DNA of 64,000 nt, taken from assembly GCF_027460065.1 (NCBI RefSeq), contig NZ_JAPYZZ010000012.1, positions 110,852-174,851 of the forward strand. The letters run 5' to 3'. How positions within the stretch are numbered: position 1 is the stretch's first letter; each line of letters opens with the position of its first letter. This DNA is from Martinezella rhizogenes (GTDB lineage Bacteria > Pseudomonadota > Alphaproteobacteria > Rhizobiales > Rhizobiaceae). Under the pieces are notes generated by a model. It was not told the DNA's origin and ran no database searches. It worked only from the letters and a program-made list of their open reading frames with translations. The translations under genes were made by a program, and so were the position numbers. Positions 24,824 to 34,843 of this stretch are shown one piece after another.

Positions 24824-25357
24824 TTAGTCCTCCTGACTGTTTCTATCGGCGACGTCGACGAAGTCTGCAACGCCAACGAGACCTGGGCAGTCCCATTCGA
24901 AGAACACCGCGCTTGCGTCTGGCGTTCCTGGGCACGAGAACTTGAATATCACGCAACGCTTCTTGAACTTGGACTCTTCTAATCGGAAGTATCGACCCCG
25001 ACCGCAGGAAACCGTGATCCCGTGTCCGAAATCCTTCGCCCAGGTGTACTTGATATTGTCTATCTCGGGATCGGCCGACTTGCCGACGAGCTGCGACCTT
25101 CGTTCTTCGAGCCACCTTCACTGCGCCTTCTCCAAAAAAGCCTCCGCTCGCTGTCGAACCTCGTTCGTCAGACAGGGGAACATTGTCCCGCACCGATCCC
25201 CTGTCGCATCCACCAGCCAATAACATCCGAGCGGTGACATCCGGCGGAGCTTTGCGAAGGTCACGCTGGCACCATTCTGCTTCACCAGCACGGAGCGTTC
25301 GTAGCTGCCCGCCCTGCCACAGGTTCGACACTCCACCTCGATAACGGGATCGCGCAC
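24824..25357 (-). pseudogene. Zinc-ribbon-like protein gene interrupted by an in-frame TGA
   Basis: From the ATG at 25357, 79 codons encode a protein with CRTCGRAGSY and later DRCG Cys pairs, ending at a TGA (25118-25120). The same frame then continues without a stop for 97 codons with convincing protein sequence (WLEERRSQL, then DNIKYTWAKDFGHG, CVIFKFSCPG, FFEWDCPGLVG) to a TAA at 24824-24826. The joint reads as one amphipathic helix, and no ATG, GTG or TTG follows the TGA for a separate start. A CGA or TGG to TGA nonsense mutation is the simplest reading; readthrough is possible. Function unknown. Confidence 0.6.
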
Positions 25358-25480
25358 CTGTCGATACAGATCGACGGCAGATACCGTCCATCGTATCGCT
25401 AGGCACCGCCATCAATATTGTTTCCGATTGCGTCCGAAGCGAGAGGCGTGGGATATTGATTAGGAATCAAAGAGTCCTCG

Positions 25481-28400
25481 ATGAAACCCAAGCATCCCCG
25501 TTCCAAAGATAGTTCAGTCCAGACCCACCTCACCCCGCGCACCGAAACGTTGACGCCACCATCCAAGTCACGGAATCTGGTGCTGCCTTTGGTGGAGGTA
25601 GGCAGCAAGGACTTCGAAGAACTCTGCATGCTAGTCCTTCGCGACCAGTTTGACGGAGTGGTCCGGGCAAACCTCAAGCGACGCAGCGGATATGCCCAGT
25701 ACGGCGTGGACGTTGAAGGATTCGACAGCCGTCAGGATCCGTTCGTAGTCGTGTCGTGCAAGTGCTATTTGAAGGTCACCCCGTCTGAGGTACGGACGTG
25801 GATCAACGACTTCGTCAAGCACCTCGATGGTCACTGGAAGGGAAAGAACGTCAGGCACTTCATTCTCGCGATGACCGTGCCGTTCAGTGTCGACGAGCTT
25901 AACGACGAAGCGAGGAAGCTGGCGGCTGTCCTGACCGAGCGTGGCATCACGCTCGTCATATGGGATCTGACGGAGCTTTCTCCCCTTGTCGCCAAGGACC
26001 TCGAGCGGGTCTCAAGGTTCTTCAATAAATACTGGGTCGATGCACTGACCGTGGATCTTCCGTCCGTGACGCCAACCGCCGCCACGACCGCCCCGATCTC
26101 GACGCAAGGGGTTCTGGGTGGGCCGATCCTCTCTCAGATCGAAGCCATCTATACCCAGCCGCTCAACGACGTTCACGCAAAGACGCTGGAAACCTGTGTC
26201 GCCGAAATCCGGAAAGGGCGCCGCTCGCCGTTCCAGGGATGGCTGACAACGGTCAGATCAAACCCCGTTGCCTGGAATGCCATTTCGAAAGAAGTCAGGG
26301 CGAAAGGCCTCACCGTCGCGGCAATGATCGCCGTCACCGACAGGAAATTCGTCGAAGCGCGCGATCTTCTCGACGAGGCGGAGCAGCATCATCATGCGTC
26401 CGACAGGGCGGCGCGCGCGATGCTAATCCGCAACACCGATGGACTGTCCGCCGCTATCGCATATCTGGTGGATCCGATCGACAGAAAGGAAAGGGAAGCG
26501 CTCGCCGGATTCCAGTTGGAAGGTGGCGAATTCGCCCTCGCACTCGAGACGCTCAAACCGATCACCGGGCAGGACCTGACTTCGGAGGTCATGCGCCTTA
26601 GGGCGATCGCCACCGCGTTCCTCGGGAAAAAAGCCGATGCCTTGAAGTTGATCCGCTCCGCCGTAGCCAAGGATTCGCACTCGGCGATGAGCATCCTCAC
26701 CCTTGGTCAGATCCTTTTCGCGTCGGCATTGGCCCATGGCGTCCAGCCACAATTCGGTTCAGTCCCCAATCCCGTCAGCCGAGCCTTGGTCCTGCCGGGC
26801 GCCGAAGCGAAGTCGCTGCTCGTGGAAGCGGCAACCGAATTCGAAAAGCTGAGGCTCGTGGTCGAGGGGAGTTTTCAGCGCGAAGTGGAAATCTGGAGGC
26901 TGGCGGCGCTCCTCCTCAATCCGGATGCCCGCACGAAGGCGCGCGATGCAAGCAGAGCGCTACTTGCGCGACCGGATCTCGACCCGTCCGCGGTGATCTG
27001 GTGCCTTCAGTATGGTATTCCCATGAAGAAGGGCCAGGTCCGGAAGACGCTGGGGGACGCACTGCGCAGAGGCGAAGGCACGCCCGCCCATGTTGCGGTG
27101 CTGGCGCTGATGGCTTCGTCGATGACTGAACCGGAGAAGGGCCGGGCCGTCGTCGACAGGTTCGCCGATCTCTTCCCGCAGAACTCGGAGTTCCTGGATC
27201 ACTGGCGTGACCAGTTCGCAACCCCTGCGGACGGAGAGCCGTTTGAATTCCCATCCGCGGTCCGCGCCGCGATGACGGGAGGCGACCGGGTCCCACTGAT
27301 GACGGTTCTGCTATCGGAGGAGACCGGTCCTGAGAACCTGCTGTCCGGTGCCGAAGCGCTCCTGTCGATGGAAGCGTTCGACGATCTGAACAAGCTGCGT
27401 TCCCGCCTTGTGTCCACGGGGACGCTGCGGGGCATCGAGCTTTCCGCCGTCGCCGCGCTCAATTCGAACGAGCCTTCGGTCGCATTGGGATTGATGGACG
27501 ATGCAGTCGCCTCTGGGATAGAGGAAAGTGGCCGCATGATGCAGGTGCGACTGAAGGCGCATGAAGCGCTCGCCCAGCACGGCGCCCTCATCACGCGGCT
27601 CGAGTCGGAACTCAACAGAAGCAGTGATCCGCGGCTTCGCGACCAACTCATGACCGCATATCTCAGGATCGGGGCACTTGACCGCTTCAAGGCTCAGGCG
27701 GAGATCGTGATCAGGGATGGTCTGGCCAGCGAGCAGCAGGCCATCCGCATGGCCTACGTCCTGCGGGACTTCGCTCCCGAGACTGCTAGGCTTGCACTTG
27801 GGACCGTAGCGACCGAGGAAATCCCTGACAACTTGGCCCAGGCCCTGTTGAGCCTTTCCAGCCACCTCGGACTGACGGAATTGCAGGACAAGGCGCTGGG
27901 GAAGCTCATCGCCAGCCCCGTCGGGCAGAACCATCTACGCCGTTTCGACAGTGTCGAGGAAGTCCTGGCGTTCATTCAGCAGAATACTGCCGAATACCGA
28001 AAGAAGCTCGACGAATGGCTGCACGGGATCATGCCTGCAGCAGGGGCCATGAACTCTGACACCCGCGATTTCGCGATGCTGTTTCTGGCCGCGCCGAACA
28101 TGCGCACGGATCGCGCCGGCAACCACTTCCCGATGCTTCTGCGTTCCGGGATTCCGGGCCGGGAGCCTCCCACGGCAATGGGCGAGCGACCAGCATTGCA
28201 CATCGACCTAGGTGCGCTTTTGATCGCAGATCGTCTGGATCTCTTGTCGCTCATCGAGCGGTGCTTCATCCTGCATGTTCCGGAGTCGCTGCCTGAGGCA
28301 CTCATCGAAACCAAAGCGGCTTTGCGGGAGGTGTCCACCGTGGCAGCGCAGGCCGTACGGTCCATCCGGAGCAGCCAATCCGCGATCACGGTCGTTGATG

Positions 28401-31400
28401 ACGCCCATGTCGGCGGGGTGGAGATCACTTCAGTGAACTGGGACATGCCGGACGAGGGCAAGGCGGCGCTCCTGCACGCCCTAGATCAGGCCCACTTCGA
28501 AGGCCACGTCACGAATGCACAGCGTGCCGATATCATCGCCAGGCTCGAGATTCAGAACGTGACTGCGGATGCGTCTGCGGAATCAATCCTGCTGTCAGGC
28601 AGTTCCATTCGGGATTTCGCGCATCTGGGCATCCTCGATCCGCTTTCCCGAGGATATCCGCTCAACATCAAGAACTCGGAGGTGGATCGGCTCCTCGAGA
28701 GCGTCGAGATCGCAGAGGACGAGCAGGGCGTCAGGGATCGGATCGACGTGCTCTCTTCCACGGTGGCGGCAAAGCTCTCATCTTCTGAATGGAGGACGAT
28801 CGTTGCGGAGGACGGCGACGAACGCAGTCAGGCGGCTTTGCTCGCTCCGCACGCCCGCTGCCTGATCGAAGCACTTCCCCACGGTGACACGAGCGATACC
28901 TTGTTCTGGATCGAGGATCGGGTCTTCTCGCGACAGATACTTCCGGTCGGTCTCGACCTTCCAATGGTGGTCGCCCACCTTGTGCGGGCAGGCGAGATGA
29001 CGGACGAGAATGCGTCCGCCGTATTCAGCGAACTGCGCCGCATCGGCTACCTGTTCATTCCGATCGACGCCGCTGAACTGGGCGGCATCATAGGCGCTGC
29101 CTCCATAGTGAACGGCGAGCTCGTCGAGAACGGCCAGATCGCGGACATCCGGAGGTGGTTTGCGCGCGACGTGCTTCATCTCCGATATCTCGATCAGACG
29201 CCGCAGCTCGACCGGGACGGCATGATCACCGGCGAGGCCCGGCGCATGCTCGATCTCAGCCATCTCGCCATCGACCTGCTTGATCTCATCTGGCTGTCGG
29301 ATGCGTCCGTCGAGGAGAAGTCCGCAAGATCCACATGGATATGGAGCAATCTCCGGCTCGACTACCTGCCTTCGCCTCCGGCGGCTGACGTGCCCGAGGC
29401 CCGCAGGCACATATCCTGCCTGAATGCGATGCAGGTTCTTACTCTGCCGATCCGGGCAGAGCTCGGCTCCGCAAAGCTGCCAGTCGAAGTTCGGCAGGAG
29501 TTTGTGGACTGGGCCATGCACGCGGTCATAAGGCCGATGGCGGGCGCCGACAGCGTGGCGGAGGAGAACATCGCCGCCATGACTGCCTCGATGATATCGA
29601 GTACGCTGGAAATGAGATCCGAGGCGGGCGACGACCATGACCCGGACCTCGACGCACTCATGGCCCGACACTTCAAGGTGATATCGAATGATTTCGTAAA
29701 CCTCCTTCCACCCGACTGGAGGAAGTCGGTCACCGACCGGGACGGCATCGCGAAGGCGCTCGGGCGCGAGAACATCATGCTGCTCGAGCTGGCCCCTGGC
29801 AGAAGCGTCGGGGTCCGGGACGTCTCCGAGGCGATGTCGAAGTGCCGTTCGTCAGGCTTGAGCGAGGTGGAAATCACACTGGAGGGACGCGACGGTGCCG
29901 GAAAGCTATTGCTCGGACAGGGCGATGACGGGTTCCCGACTGCCATCATCCAGTCCGACGGCCAGACCTTCGATCTCCAGATGGCAACCCTAGCGCTCGT
30001 CGATCCCGACGAGGGGATCCGGCGGAGGATGCTCATGTCGCTGCCGAGGAATGGGAATGTCGGCAACCCGCTGAGCGACGAGTTCCTCCAGGAGATAGCT
30101 GGCGAAGAGGATGTCTTCCGGCGTGTGGAGCGTTTTAACGCCCGGCTCGGACAGGATTTCACGCGGCACCGCGACGCCATGTGGGACAGGGTCGTGAACG
30201 GCGGATCCATCCGCCTCACCGATCTTGCCTTGCCCGATCCGGGACAGCTCCTGAACTTCCTCGGCCTCGACGACAGATTCCGAGGTAGTGGAGCCGAACT
30301 CGTTGAGGCCTCGGTCAAGGTTCTCAAGACCAGCCTCGGGATCGAACGAGCCGTCTCCCGCCTGTGCGGCGTGCCGATCGCGCTGCCTGACGACCTGATC
30401 CTGGAGTTCGGCCAGTCCATCGGCAAGGATTGGAAGGCGTGGTCAGTCGAAAACGAATCCTTGCCGTCGACCGTCACGCGCATGCTCGCATTCGTGTCTG
30501 CTGGCGGTTCTCTCGGAGATATCGAGGAATGGCTCTCACGAACCTTCACCCATGATCGGGCGGAACTCTTCATGTCTATCCTCCACCTCGATTTCAGGCA
30601 GGCGGTGCGCAGCGGCGAATGGTCGGGACTGCCATCGGATCTTGCTCTGTGCCTCATGTGGATCCATGCCGACCAGATCACCCGCAATCTCGTGGTTGAC
30701 GAACTCAATCTCGCTGGATTGACGGAGTGGCTGCAGAAGCACACTCCGTCGGCGATGCTCGACGACGAGCGGGAGATGGCCTGGGACAGATGGGTAGTCT
30801 GGACAGCTACTGAACTCTCTGCGGACCGGCTCCTTGCAGCGGCCGTCGCCGAACTCGTCCGGCGGAACATCGCGATTCCCGATAGTCTCAAGGGCGCGAT
30901 CGGACACGACAGCGGAAATAACTGGATGGCATCACCGACCGTGCTGGTGCCCAACTCGACGGCCCCGTCCGGCTATTGGCCATCGGTTGACCCGGTGCCG
31001 ACGATTGTCGCGCTGGGCTGGCTCGATGCAGATAGCCCTTTTGCAGTCCGCGCGCCGAGCGAGTTGCTTGGTAGGCTTCGTTCCGAGAAGGATCTGAGCG
31101 ATCCCTCGTTTTTCGTGCCCATGGTCGGCCTGTTCATCGATCTTGCTCAGATCGGGGGCGATCAGCTTGCAGAACTCCGTTCACACCTCCACGCGCTGGA
31201 ATCCACAAACCCAGCTTCCGTCGGAGGGCAGGCATACGGCGCATTTGCCGACCTGCTCGCAAAAATTCATCGACATGCGGATGACGAGGCGGGGTTTTCC
31301 GAATGGGTCATGCGGACCGCTAAGGTCAATCAGACCAGATGGCCGTTCCGAAATCCGAGATTCGACGGCAAGGAGGAGTTCGATCGCGCCGCTTCTGTCC

Positions 31401-31615
31401 TGTTCAATGCGTGCTACGTCTTCGCCTGGTCCGGTAACTACCCCCTGGAGGACAGGATTGCGACACTGTGCAGGCTTTTCGACGGACTGACGCAGAAATG
31501 GCCGAGGACGATCAGGCTTGCGCTGGCCAGTCTTGACGGTCTGGCGCGTCAGATGGACATCCCGACAGCTTCCAAGCATCTGCTGCCATCTCTGCTTGAG
31601 ATGCGAAGCCGCTGA
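25481..31615 (+). CDS. Giant protein with Mrr-like restriction endonuclease N terminus and repeat-rich body
   Basis: 2044 residues, among the longest genes in the window. Residues 40-190 resemble an Mrr/PD-(D/E)xK fold: KDFEELC helix, GYAQYGVDVEG with D77, then VVVSCKCY where K94 is present but Ser replaces the usual Gln/Glu two residues before it. From about 240 to 860 the protein is helical with TPR-like spacing. Around 900-1100 there is a segment of PIN-like appearance, followed by a long uncharacterised C-terminal half. No NTPase motif was found, so it is not a classic STAND/Avs protein. Size, nuclease-like head and location in transposon cargo suggest a single-gene defence system; this is inference. 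Confidence 0.7.
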   Translation: MKPKHPRSKDSSVQTHLTPRTETLTPPSKSRNLVLPLVEVGSKDFEELCMLVLRDQFDGVVRANLKRRSGYAQYGVDVEGFDSRQDPFVVVSCKCYLKVTPSEVRTWINDFVKHLDGHWKGKNVRHFILAMTVPFSVDELNDEARKLAAVLTERGITLVIWDLTELSPLVAKDLERVSRFFNKYWVDALTVDLPSVTPTAATTAPISTQGVLGGPILSQIEAIYTQPLNDVHAKTLETCVAEIRKGRRSPFQGWLTTVRSNPVAWNAISKEVRAKGLTVAAMIAVTDRKFVEARDLLDEAEQHHHASDRAARAMLIRNTDGLSAAIAYLVDPIDRKEREALAGFQLEGGEFALALETLKPITGQDLTSEVMRLRAIATAFLGKKADALKLIRSAVAKDSHSAMSILTLGQILFASALAHGVQPQFGSVPNPVSRALVLPGAEAKSLLVEAATEFEKLRLVVEGSFQREVEIWRLAALLLNPDARTKARDASRALLARPDLDPSAVIWCLQYGIPMKKGQVRKTLGDALRRGEGTPAHVAVLALMASSMTEPEKGRAVVDRFADLFPQNSEFLDHWRDQFATPADGEPFEFPSAVRAAMTGGDRVPLMTVLLSEETGPENLLSGAEALLSMEAFDDLNKLRSRLVSTGTLRGIELSAVAALNSNEPSVALGLMDDAVASGIEESGRMMQVRLKAHEALAQHGALITRLESELNRSSDPRLRDQLMTAYLRIGALDRFKAQAEIVIRDGLASEQQAIRMAYVLRDFAPETARLALGTVATEEIPDNLAQALLSLSSHLGLTELQDKALGKLIASPVGQNHLRRFDSVEEVLAFIQQNTAEYRKKLDEWLHGIMPAAGAMNSDTRDFAMLFLAAPNMRTDRAGNHFPMLLRSGIPGREPPTAMGERPALHIDLGALLIADRLDLLSLIERCFILHVPESLPEALIETKAALREVSTVAAQAVRSIRSSQSAITVVDDAHVGGVEITSVNWDMPDEGKAALLHALDQAHFEGHVTNAQRADIIARLEIQNVTADASAESILLSGSSIRDFAHLGILDPLSRGYPLNIKNSEVDRLLESVEIAEDEQGVRDRIDVLSSTVAAKLSSSEWRTIVAEDGDERSQAALLAPHARCLIEALPHGDTSDTLFWIEDRVFSRQILPVGLDLPMVVAHLVRAGEMTDENASAVFSELRRIGYLFIPIDAAELGGIIGAASIVNGELVENGQIADIRRWFARDVLHLRYLDQTPQLDRDGMITGEARRMLDLSHLAIDLLDLIWLSDASVEEKSARSTWIWSNLRLDYLPSPPAADVPEARRHISCLNAMQVLTLPIRAELGSAKLPVEVRQEFVDWAMHAVIRPMAGADSVAEENIAAMTASMISSTLEMRSEAGDDHDPDLDALMARHFKVISNDFVNLLPPDWRKSVTDRDGIAKALGRENIMLLELAPGRSVGVRDVSEAMSKCRSSGLSEVEITLEGRDGAGKLLLGQGDDGFPTAIIQSDGQTFDLQMATLALVDPDEGIRRRMLMSLPRNGNVGNPLSDEFLQEIAGEEDVFRRVERFNARLGQDFTRHRDAMWDRVVNGGSIRLTDLALPDPGQLLNFLGLDDRFRGSGAELVEASVKVLKTSLGIERAVSRLCGVPIALPDDLILEFGQSIGKDWKAWSVENESLPSTVTRMLAFVSAGGSLGDIEEWLSRTFTHDRAELFMSILHLDFRQAVRSGEWSGLPSDLALCLMWIHADQITRNLVVDELNLAGLTEWLQKHTPSAMLDDEREMAWDRWVVWTATELSADRLLAAAVAELVRRNIAIPDSLKGAIGHDSGNNWMASPTVLVPNSTAPSGYWPSVDPVPTIVALGWLDADSPFAVRAPSELLGRLRSEKDLSDPSFFVPMVGLFIDLAQIGGDQLAELRSHLHALESTNPASVGGQAYGAFADLLAKIHRHADDEAGFSEWVMRTAKVNQTRWPFRNPRFDGKEEFDRAASVLFNACYVFAWSGNYPLEDRIATLCRLFDGLTQKWPRTIRLALASLDGLARQMDIPTASKHLLPSLLEMRSR

Positions 31616-31640
31616 CTTTGGGGCAGACGGCTCATTGGCA

Positions 31641-32334
31641 ATGCCGGAGGAGCCATTCCGGCCATCGCTTCAGCTCGAACGTCGCGATGCGCTCTGGGCG
31701 ATCAAGGCGCTGCGTGACGAACCCTTGCCGCTGTTTGCCGCCGCTGCGGACCGCGAGCAGAGATCGATCGCCGAGCAGGCGGAGCCTGAAGTGGAACTTC
31801 GGCAGATGACCGAAGGCCATAACGTTGTTGCGGACTACGGACATGTCGGCCTGACATTACGCGAACATCCAATGGCATTCTTACGTGAGAGCTTGACCAA
31901 GCGCAGCATGGTGACGTGTGAAGATGCAATGTCCGCCCGCGACGGCCGATGGGTCTACACCGCGGGTCTTGTCCTGGTTCGACAAAAGCCGGGGTGCGCG
32001 AAAGGGGTGATGTTCATCACGATTGAGGACGAGACCGGTCCTGCGGACGTCGTCGTCTGGCCTAGCCTGTTCGAGAAGCGGCGCCGGGTCGTGCTTGGGG
32101 CATCGATGATGGCGATCAACGGACGGATCCAACGGGAAGGGGAGGTCGTACACCTGGTCGCCCAGCAGCTATTCGACCTTTCCGTATATCTCTCTGGTCT
32201 CGCTGACGGATGTCGTGTTCAAGTCTCCATCGGGACGCGGTGATGAGTTTGCTCACGGCTCGGCGGGTGGTGGTGATTGACATGTTGAAGGTGATATCCA
32301 GGAACTTCCAATAGATGAGGATGGGTTACTGTAG
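31641..32334 (+). pseudogene. dnaE2: dnaE2 (error-prone DNA polymerase III alpha) 3' remnant
   Basis: About 200 codons closely match the extreme C terminus of ImuC/DnaE2: DALWAIKALRDEPLPLF, then VADYGHVGLTLREHP, then the OB-fold TAGLVLVRQKPG, VMFITIEDETG, RIQREGEVVHLVA. The frame then ends at 32243, but the +1 frame continues the DnaE2 tail (GRGDEFAHGS), is cut by one TGA near 32277, and ends at 32332-32334. The upstream 80% of the gene is absent. It is a dead fragment, left by recombination or imported with neighbouring cargo. In rhizobia dnaE2 usually sits in a damage-inducible imuA-imuB-dnaE2 cassette; no imuA/imuB is present here. Confidence 0.82.
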
Positions 32335-32739
32335 TGGGCCCAAATCGGACGTTCCTTAGGCAGTCCCCGTAAGTCTGAAATGAGGGTGGAACGCGGGCGC
32401 TTTACTCCTCACGCGGACAATCTCAAAAGCGGACTTTGCGCCTAACTGGACAATAGTCGGCTAGCAATGAAAGGCTCACGCTGGCGCGTGACATTGACCT
32501 GCTTTTGGAGCCTCGCATCGCTCGATATGGAGCGGCCCACGCATAAGAGCAGTTTCCGTCGGACGAAGGCGTCCCTCGAAATCGGCTCTGCTTGGCGGCC
32601 GGCCTCGTCAGGTCGCTCGCGGGTTATTATCTGAAGACGGCATGTGCACTGTCGGATTCTTATTTTTCGGATGTCGCTCGATAGATCGAGACGGCATTCC
32701 AGCAGGACCGAGGTTCGACCTAGACTTGCCTCCGTCCGT
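32335..32739. other. Intergenic region, no convincing gene
   Basis: About 405 bp between the dnaE2 remnant and the end of the DUF2971 gene. No protein-like open frame was recognised. The first part may be residue of the decayed dnaE2 locus. Confidence 0.35.
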
Positions 32740-33447
32740 TCAGAACACCTCGGCGTCTCGGATTATCACTTTATACCCCTCAATCATCGTCCGCGTGACC
32801 AGATTGAGACGGACATGATGCCGGATGTGTTCAGCAACATGTTGCGGCATGCGGGGTCCCAGAATCACACGTCGAATAGCCCGTCGATCAAACGAGACGT
32901 TTCCGCCGGTCGGCGCGAACAATCGCCATTCGCGCTCGTACGACCAGCTTTCGTGCTTGGTCGAAAGAATCCACTTCGCAATCTGGTTGGTATCTTCAAT
33001 TTCCGATCCGATGTCCAGGAGACGGCCAGCGTAGCTGATGCGAGAGAAACTTGTGGCGTCTGGCAAGGAATCACGGAGGGCTTCAAAGTCATATTCGATG
33101 CAGAGACCTTTGAAGGAGTCTGCATAGTGGGCCCACATAAGCGCCTGGTCCCATGTCTCCGAGAAGCAGGCGATGCCTAGGCCTTGCTTCCCGTCCCTGA
33201 TCATGCGGCTCGCTCTGCGCCAGTCCGAGTTGGCGGCAACGTCGCCCTCCACCTCGTAAAGACCCTCCATAGCGTCATTCAGGCTCTTGTAGTCCCCGCA
33301 CCAGCAGGAACCTCGCCTTATTGACTCGATGGCTCGCTTGAGGTCGACGTTGTCAGCGGACGTATCGCTCCCGACCTTTCTGAAGCGATACAGTCTCGAT
33401 GGCAGGGCGTAGTTCTCTATGGTTGACGGCATAGGCGCATTCCGCAC
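32740..33447 (-). CDS. DUF2971 family protein
   Basis: 235 residues from a GTG at 33447; an ATG at 33432 is an alternative. DUF2971 hallmarks are visible: an early LYRFRK segment, then GIACFSETWDQALMWAHYADSFKGLCIEYD and YEREWRLF. The family's biochemical role is not established; it is frequent in mobile elements and near defence genes. It lies 15 nt after the 456-residue unknown gene and would be the last gene of the kinase-helicase operon. Confidence 0.8.
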   Translation of the reverse strand: MRNAPMPSTIENYALPSRLYRFRKVGSDTSADNVDLKRAIESIRRGSCWCGDYKSLNDAMEGLYEVEGDVAANSDWRRASRMIRDGKQGLGIACFSETWDQALMWAHYADSFKGLCIEYDFEALRDSLPDATSFSRISYAGRLLDIGSEIEDTNQIAKWILSTKHESWSYEREWRLFAPTGGNVSFDRRAIRRVILGPRMPQHVAEHIRHHVRLNLVTRTMIEGYKVIIRDAEVF

Positions 33448-33462
33448 GCATCTGATTGGCTA

Positions 33463-34833
33463 TTAGTATTTTCGTCGGGCGTTGGTGGTGCGTCCCGACG
33501 GACGATCAGATTTCGAGACGGACTCCGACGCAGAGCCGACTTCCATCCTGGAAAGGATCGCGGATGACTGTGCCATCAAGAACCTCAGTTCCTTGACATC
33601 CCGCTGGTAATCTGCGCGCGAATTCACCGAGGCGGCACCAACCCTGGAAACGCTCTGTCTGGACGAAACCCCAGGGTAGATTTCCACCGATATCGACCCA
33701 GCCTGCCCTCGCGGCAATTGATCGGCATCCGCTCCCGCGGCTGCAAGCTCAAGAACTGAGATGTCGTCGGTAGGCGAGCTAAACAGACCTCCCCGCGCGC
33801 CCAAATCGCGGGCCATGCGCCTGCCCATACAATTGAACTCGGTCATGATATCGCTGCTTGCCTGCAGACCCGACCACGCGGCGAACCATAAGGGGGCCGT
33901 CCGAAGTGCCGACCCGGTCGACAATGCCGCCGGAATGAACCGAAAAGAACCGCCACCGAGGAGGCTCAAAAGGCACCCGGCCACGCAGTCTCTCAATTGC
34001 CATACCTTATCCTTGGAATTGCTCAGCAGCGATATTGCTTCTTGGATCGCCCGAGCACGCACCTCTCTCGTCCCACGGAAGCGCGAAAGATCACCTCGCA
34101 GCTCGGGAAGTGAAGAGATCAAATCCTCCAGCACTGTATCATCGACCCGACCACTCTCGATCACCTGTCTCATGGACCTGATCATGACAGCGTCACTGTC
34201 GGGACGATCGGAAGAGTCGCCGCCGTGCACTGCCAGTTGGACGACCTGCCAAAAGCTTCCAAGCGCCTCGAGATCTAGGGGAAGTTGCTCACCACCAAGC
34301 GCCGATCGCAAAGATTGCCATCCGCGGGCAATGGCGAGCACATCGGCCTGGGGACTGAGTGCGAGCCCCTGGATCGCCGCCGCGGAATACGTGGCGCCTG
34401 CGGCTGCGAGAGTGATGGGTCGACTAGATTCGTGAGCGTTTGGCGCTCTGAGATAGAGCGCTGCCTCCACGATTGCGGTTCCCACGAGTCTTTCGAGAAT
34501 GGATGCTGCATTGCGTTCGATGAAGCCGGGCTCGTCGGCCAGTAGATCTAGCTGGTCCGTCGTTACAACCCGAAAGAATGCGGTGAAGGGAGCGTAGTCG
34601 GTGACGTAGGTCGAGACGAACGCAAAGAAATCGCGCGCCTTTCGATCGTCCACTACGACAACTGCCGGACGCTCGGGACCACTCTGATGCGGGTCCGGTA
34701 CGGCAACAGCGCAGAACTTTGACGAGAGCTGCTTGCGTATTGCAGCCGGGGAAAGAGTGCTGGGCTTCAGAGGCGACTTCTGGCCCACCCAGGCTAGGAA
34801 CTCTTCGGTATCCAAGACGACGATGTTCAACAT
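33463..34833 (-). CDS. Unknown protein of the kinase-helicase operon
   Basis: 456 residues. The first 120 look like an alpha/beta domain (LNIVVLDTEEFLAW, VVVVDDRKARDFFAF). The middle is helical and rich in Ala/Leu/Ser (about 130-340). The last 80 residues are low-complexity, Ser/Arg-rich and probably disordered. No family recognised. Spacing is 10 nt after the helicase gene and 15 nt before the DUF2971 gene, so co-transcription is very likely. The acidic VLDTEEF and VVDD motifs are reminiscent of nuclease-like folds, but no catalytic set can be assigned. Confidence 0.6.
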   Translation of the reverse strand: MLNIVVLDTEEFLAWVGQKSPLKPSTLSPAAIRKQLSSKFCAVAVPDPHQSGPERPAVVVVDDRKARDFFAFVSTYVTDYAPFTAFFRVVTTDQLDLLADEPGFIERNAASILERLVGTAIVEAALYLRAPNAHESSRPITLAAAGATYSAAAIQGLALSPQADVLAIARGWQSLRSALGGEQLPLDLEALGSFWQVVQLAVHGGDSSDRPDSDAVMIRSMRQVIESGRVDDTVLEDLISSLPELRGDLSRFRGTREVRARAIQEAISLLSNSKDKVWQLRDCVAGCLLSLLGGGSFRFIPAALSTGSALRTAPLWFAAWSGLQASSDIMTEFNCMGRRMARDLGARGGLFSSPTDDISVLELAAAGADADQLPRGQAGSISVEIYPGVSSRQSVSRVGAASVNSRADYQRDVKELRFLMAQSSAILSRMEVGSASESVSKSDRPSGRTTNARRKY

Positions 34834-34843
34834 TCTTCACTAC

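Noticed and set aside
24725..24982. Plus-strand open frame of 85 codons
   Set aside because: It is antisense to the convincing minus-strand frame of the broken zinc-ribbon gene (24824-25120).
25118..25120. Selenocysteine codon
   Set aside because: The TGA lies in a helix without a Cys-x-x-Sec type context, and no selenocysteine machinery or insertion element is evident; a nonsense mutation is simpler.
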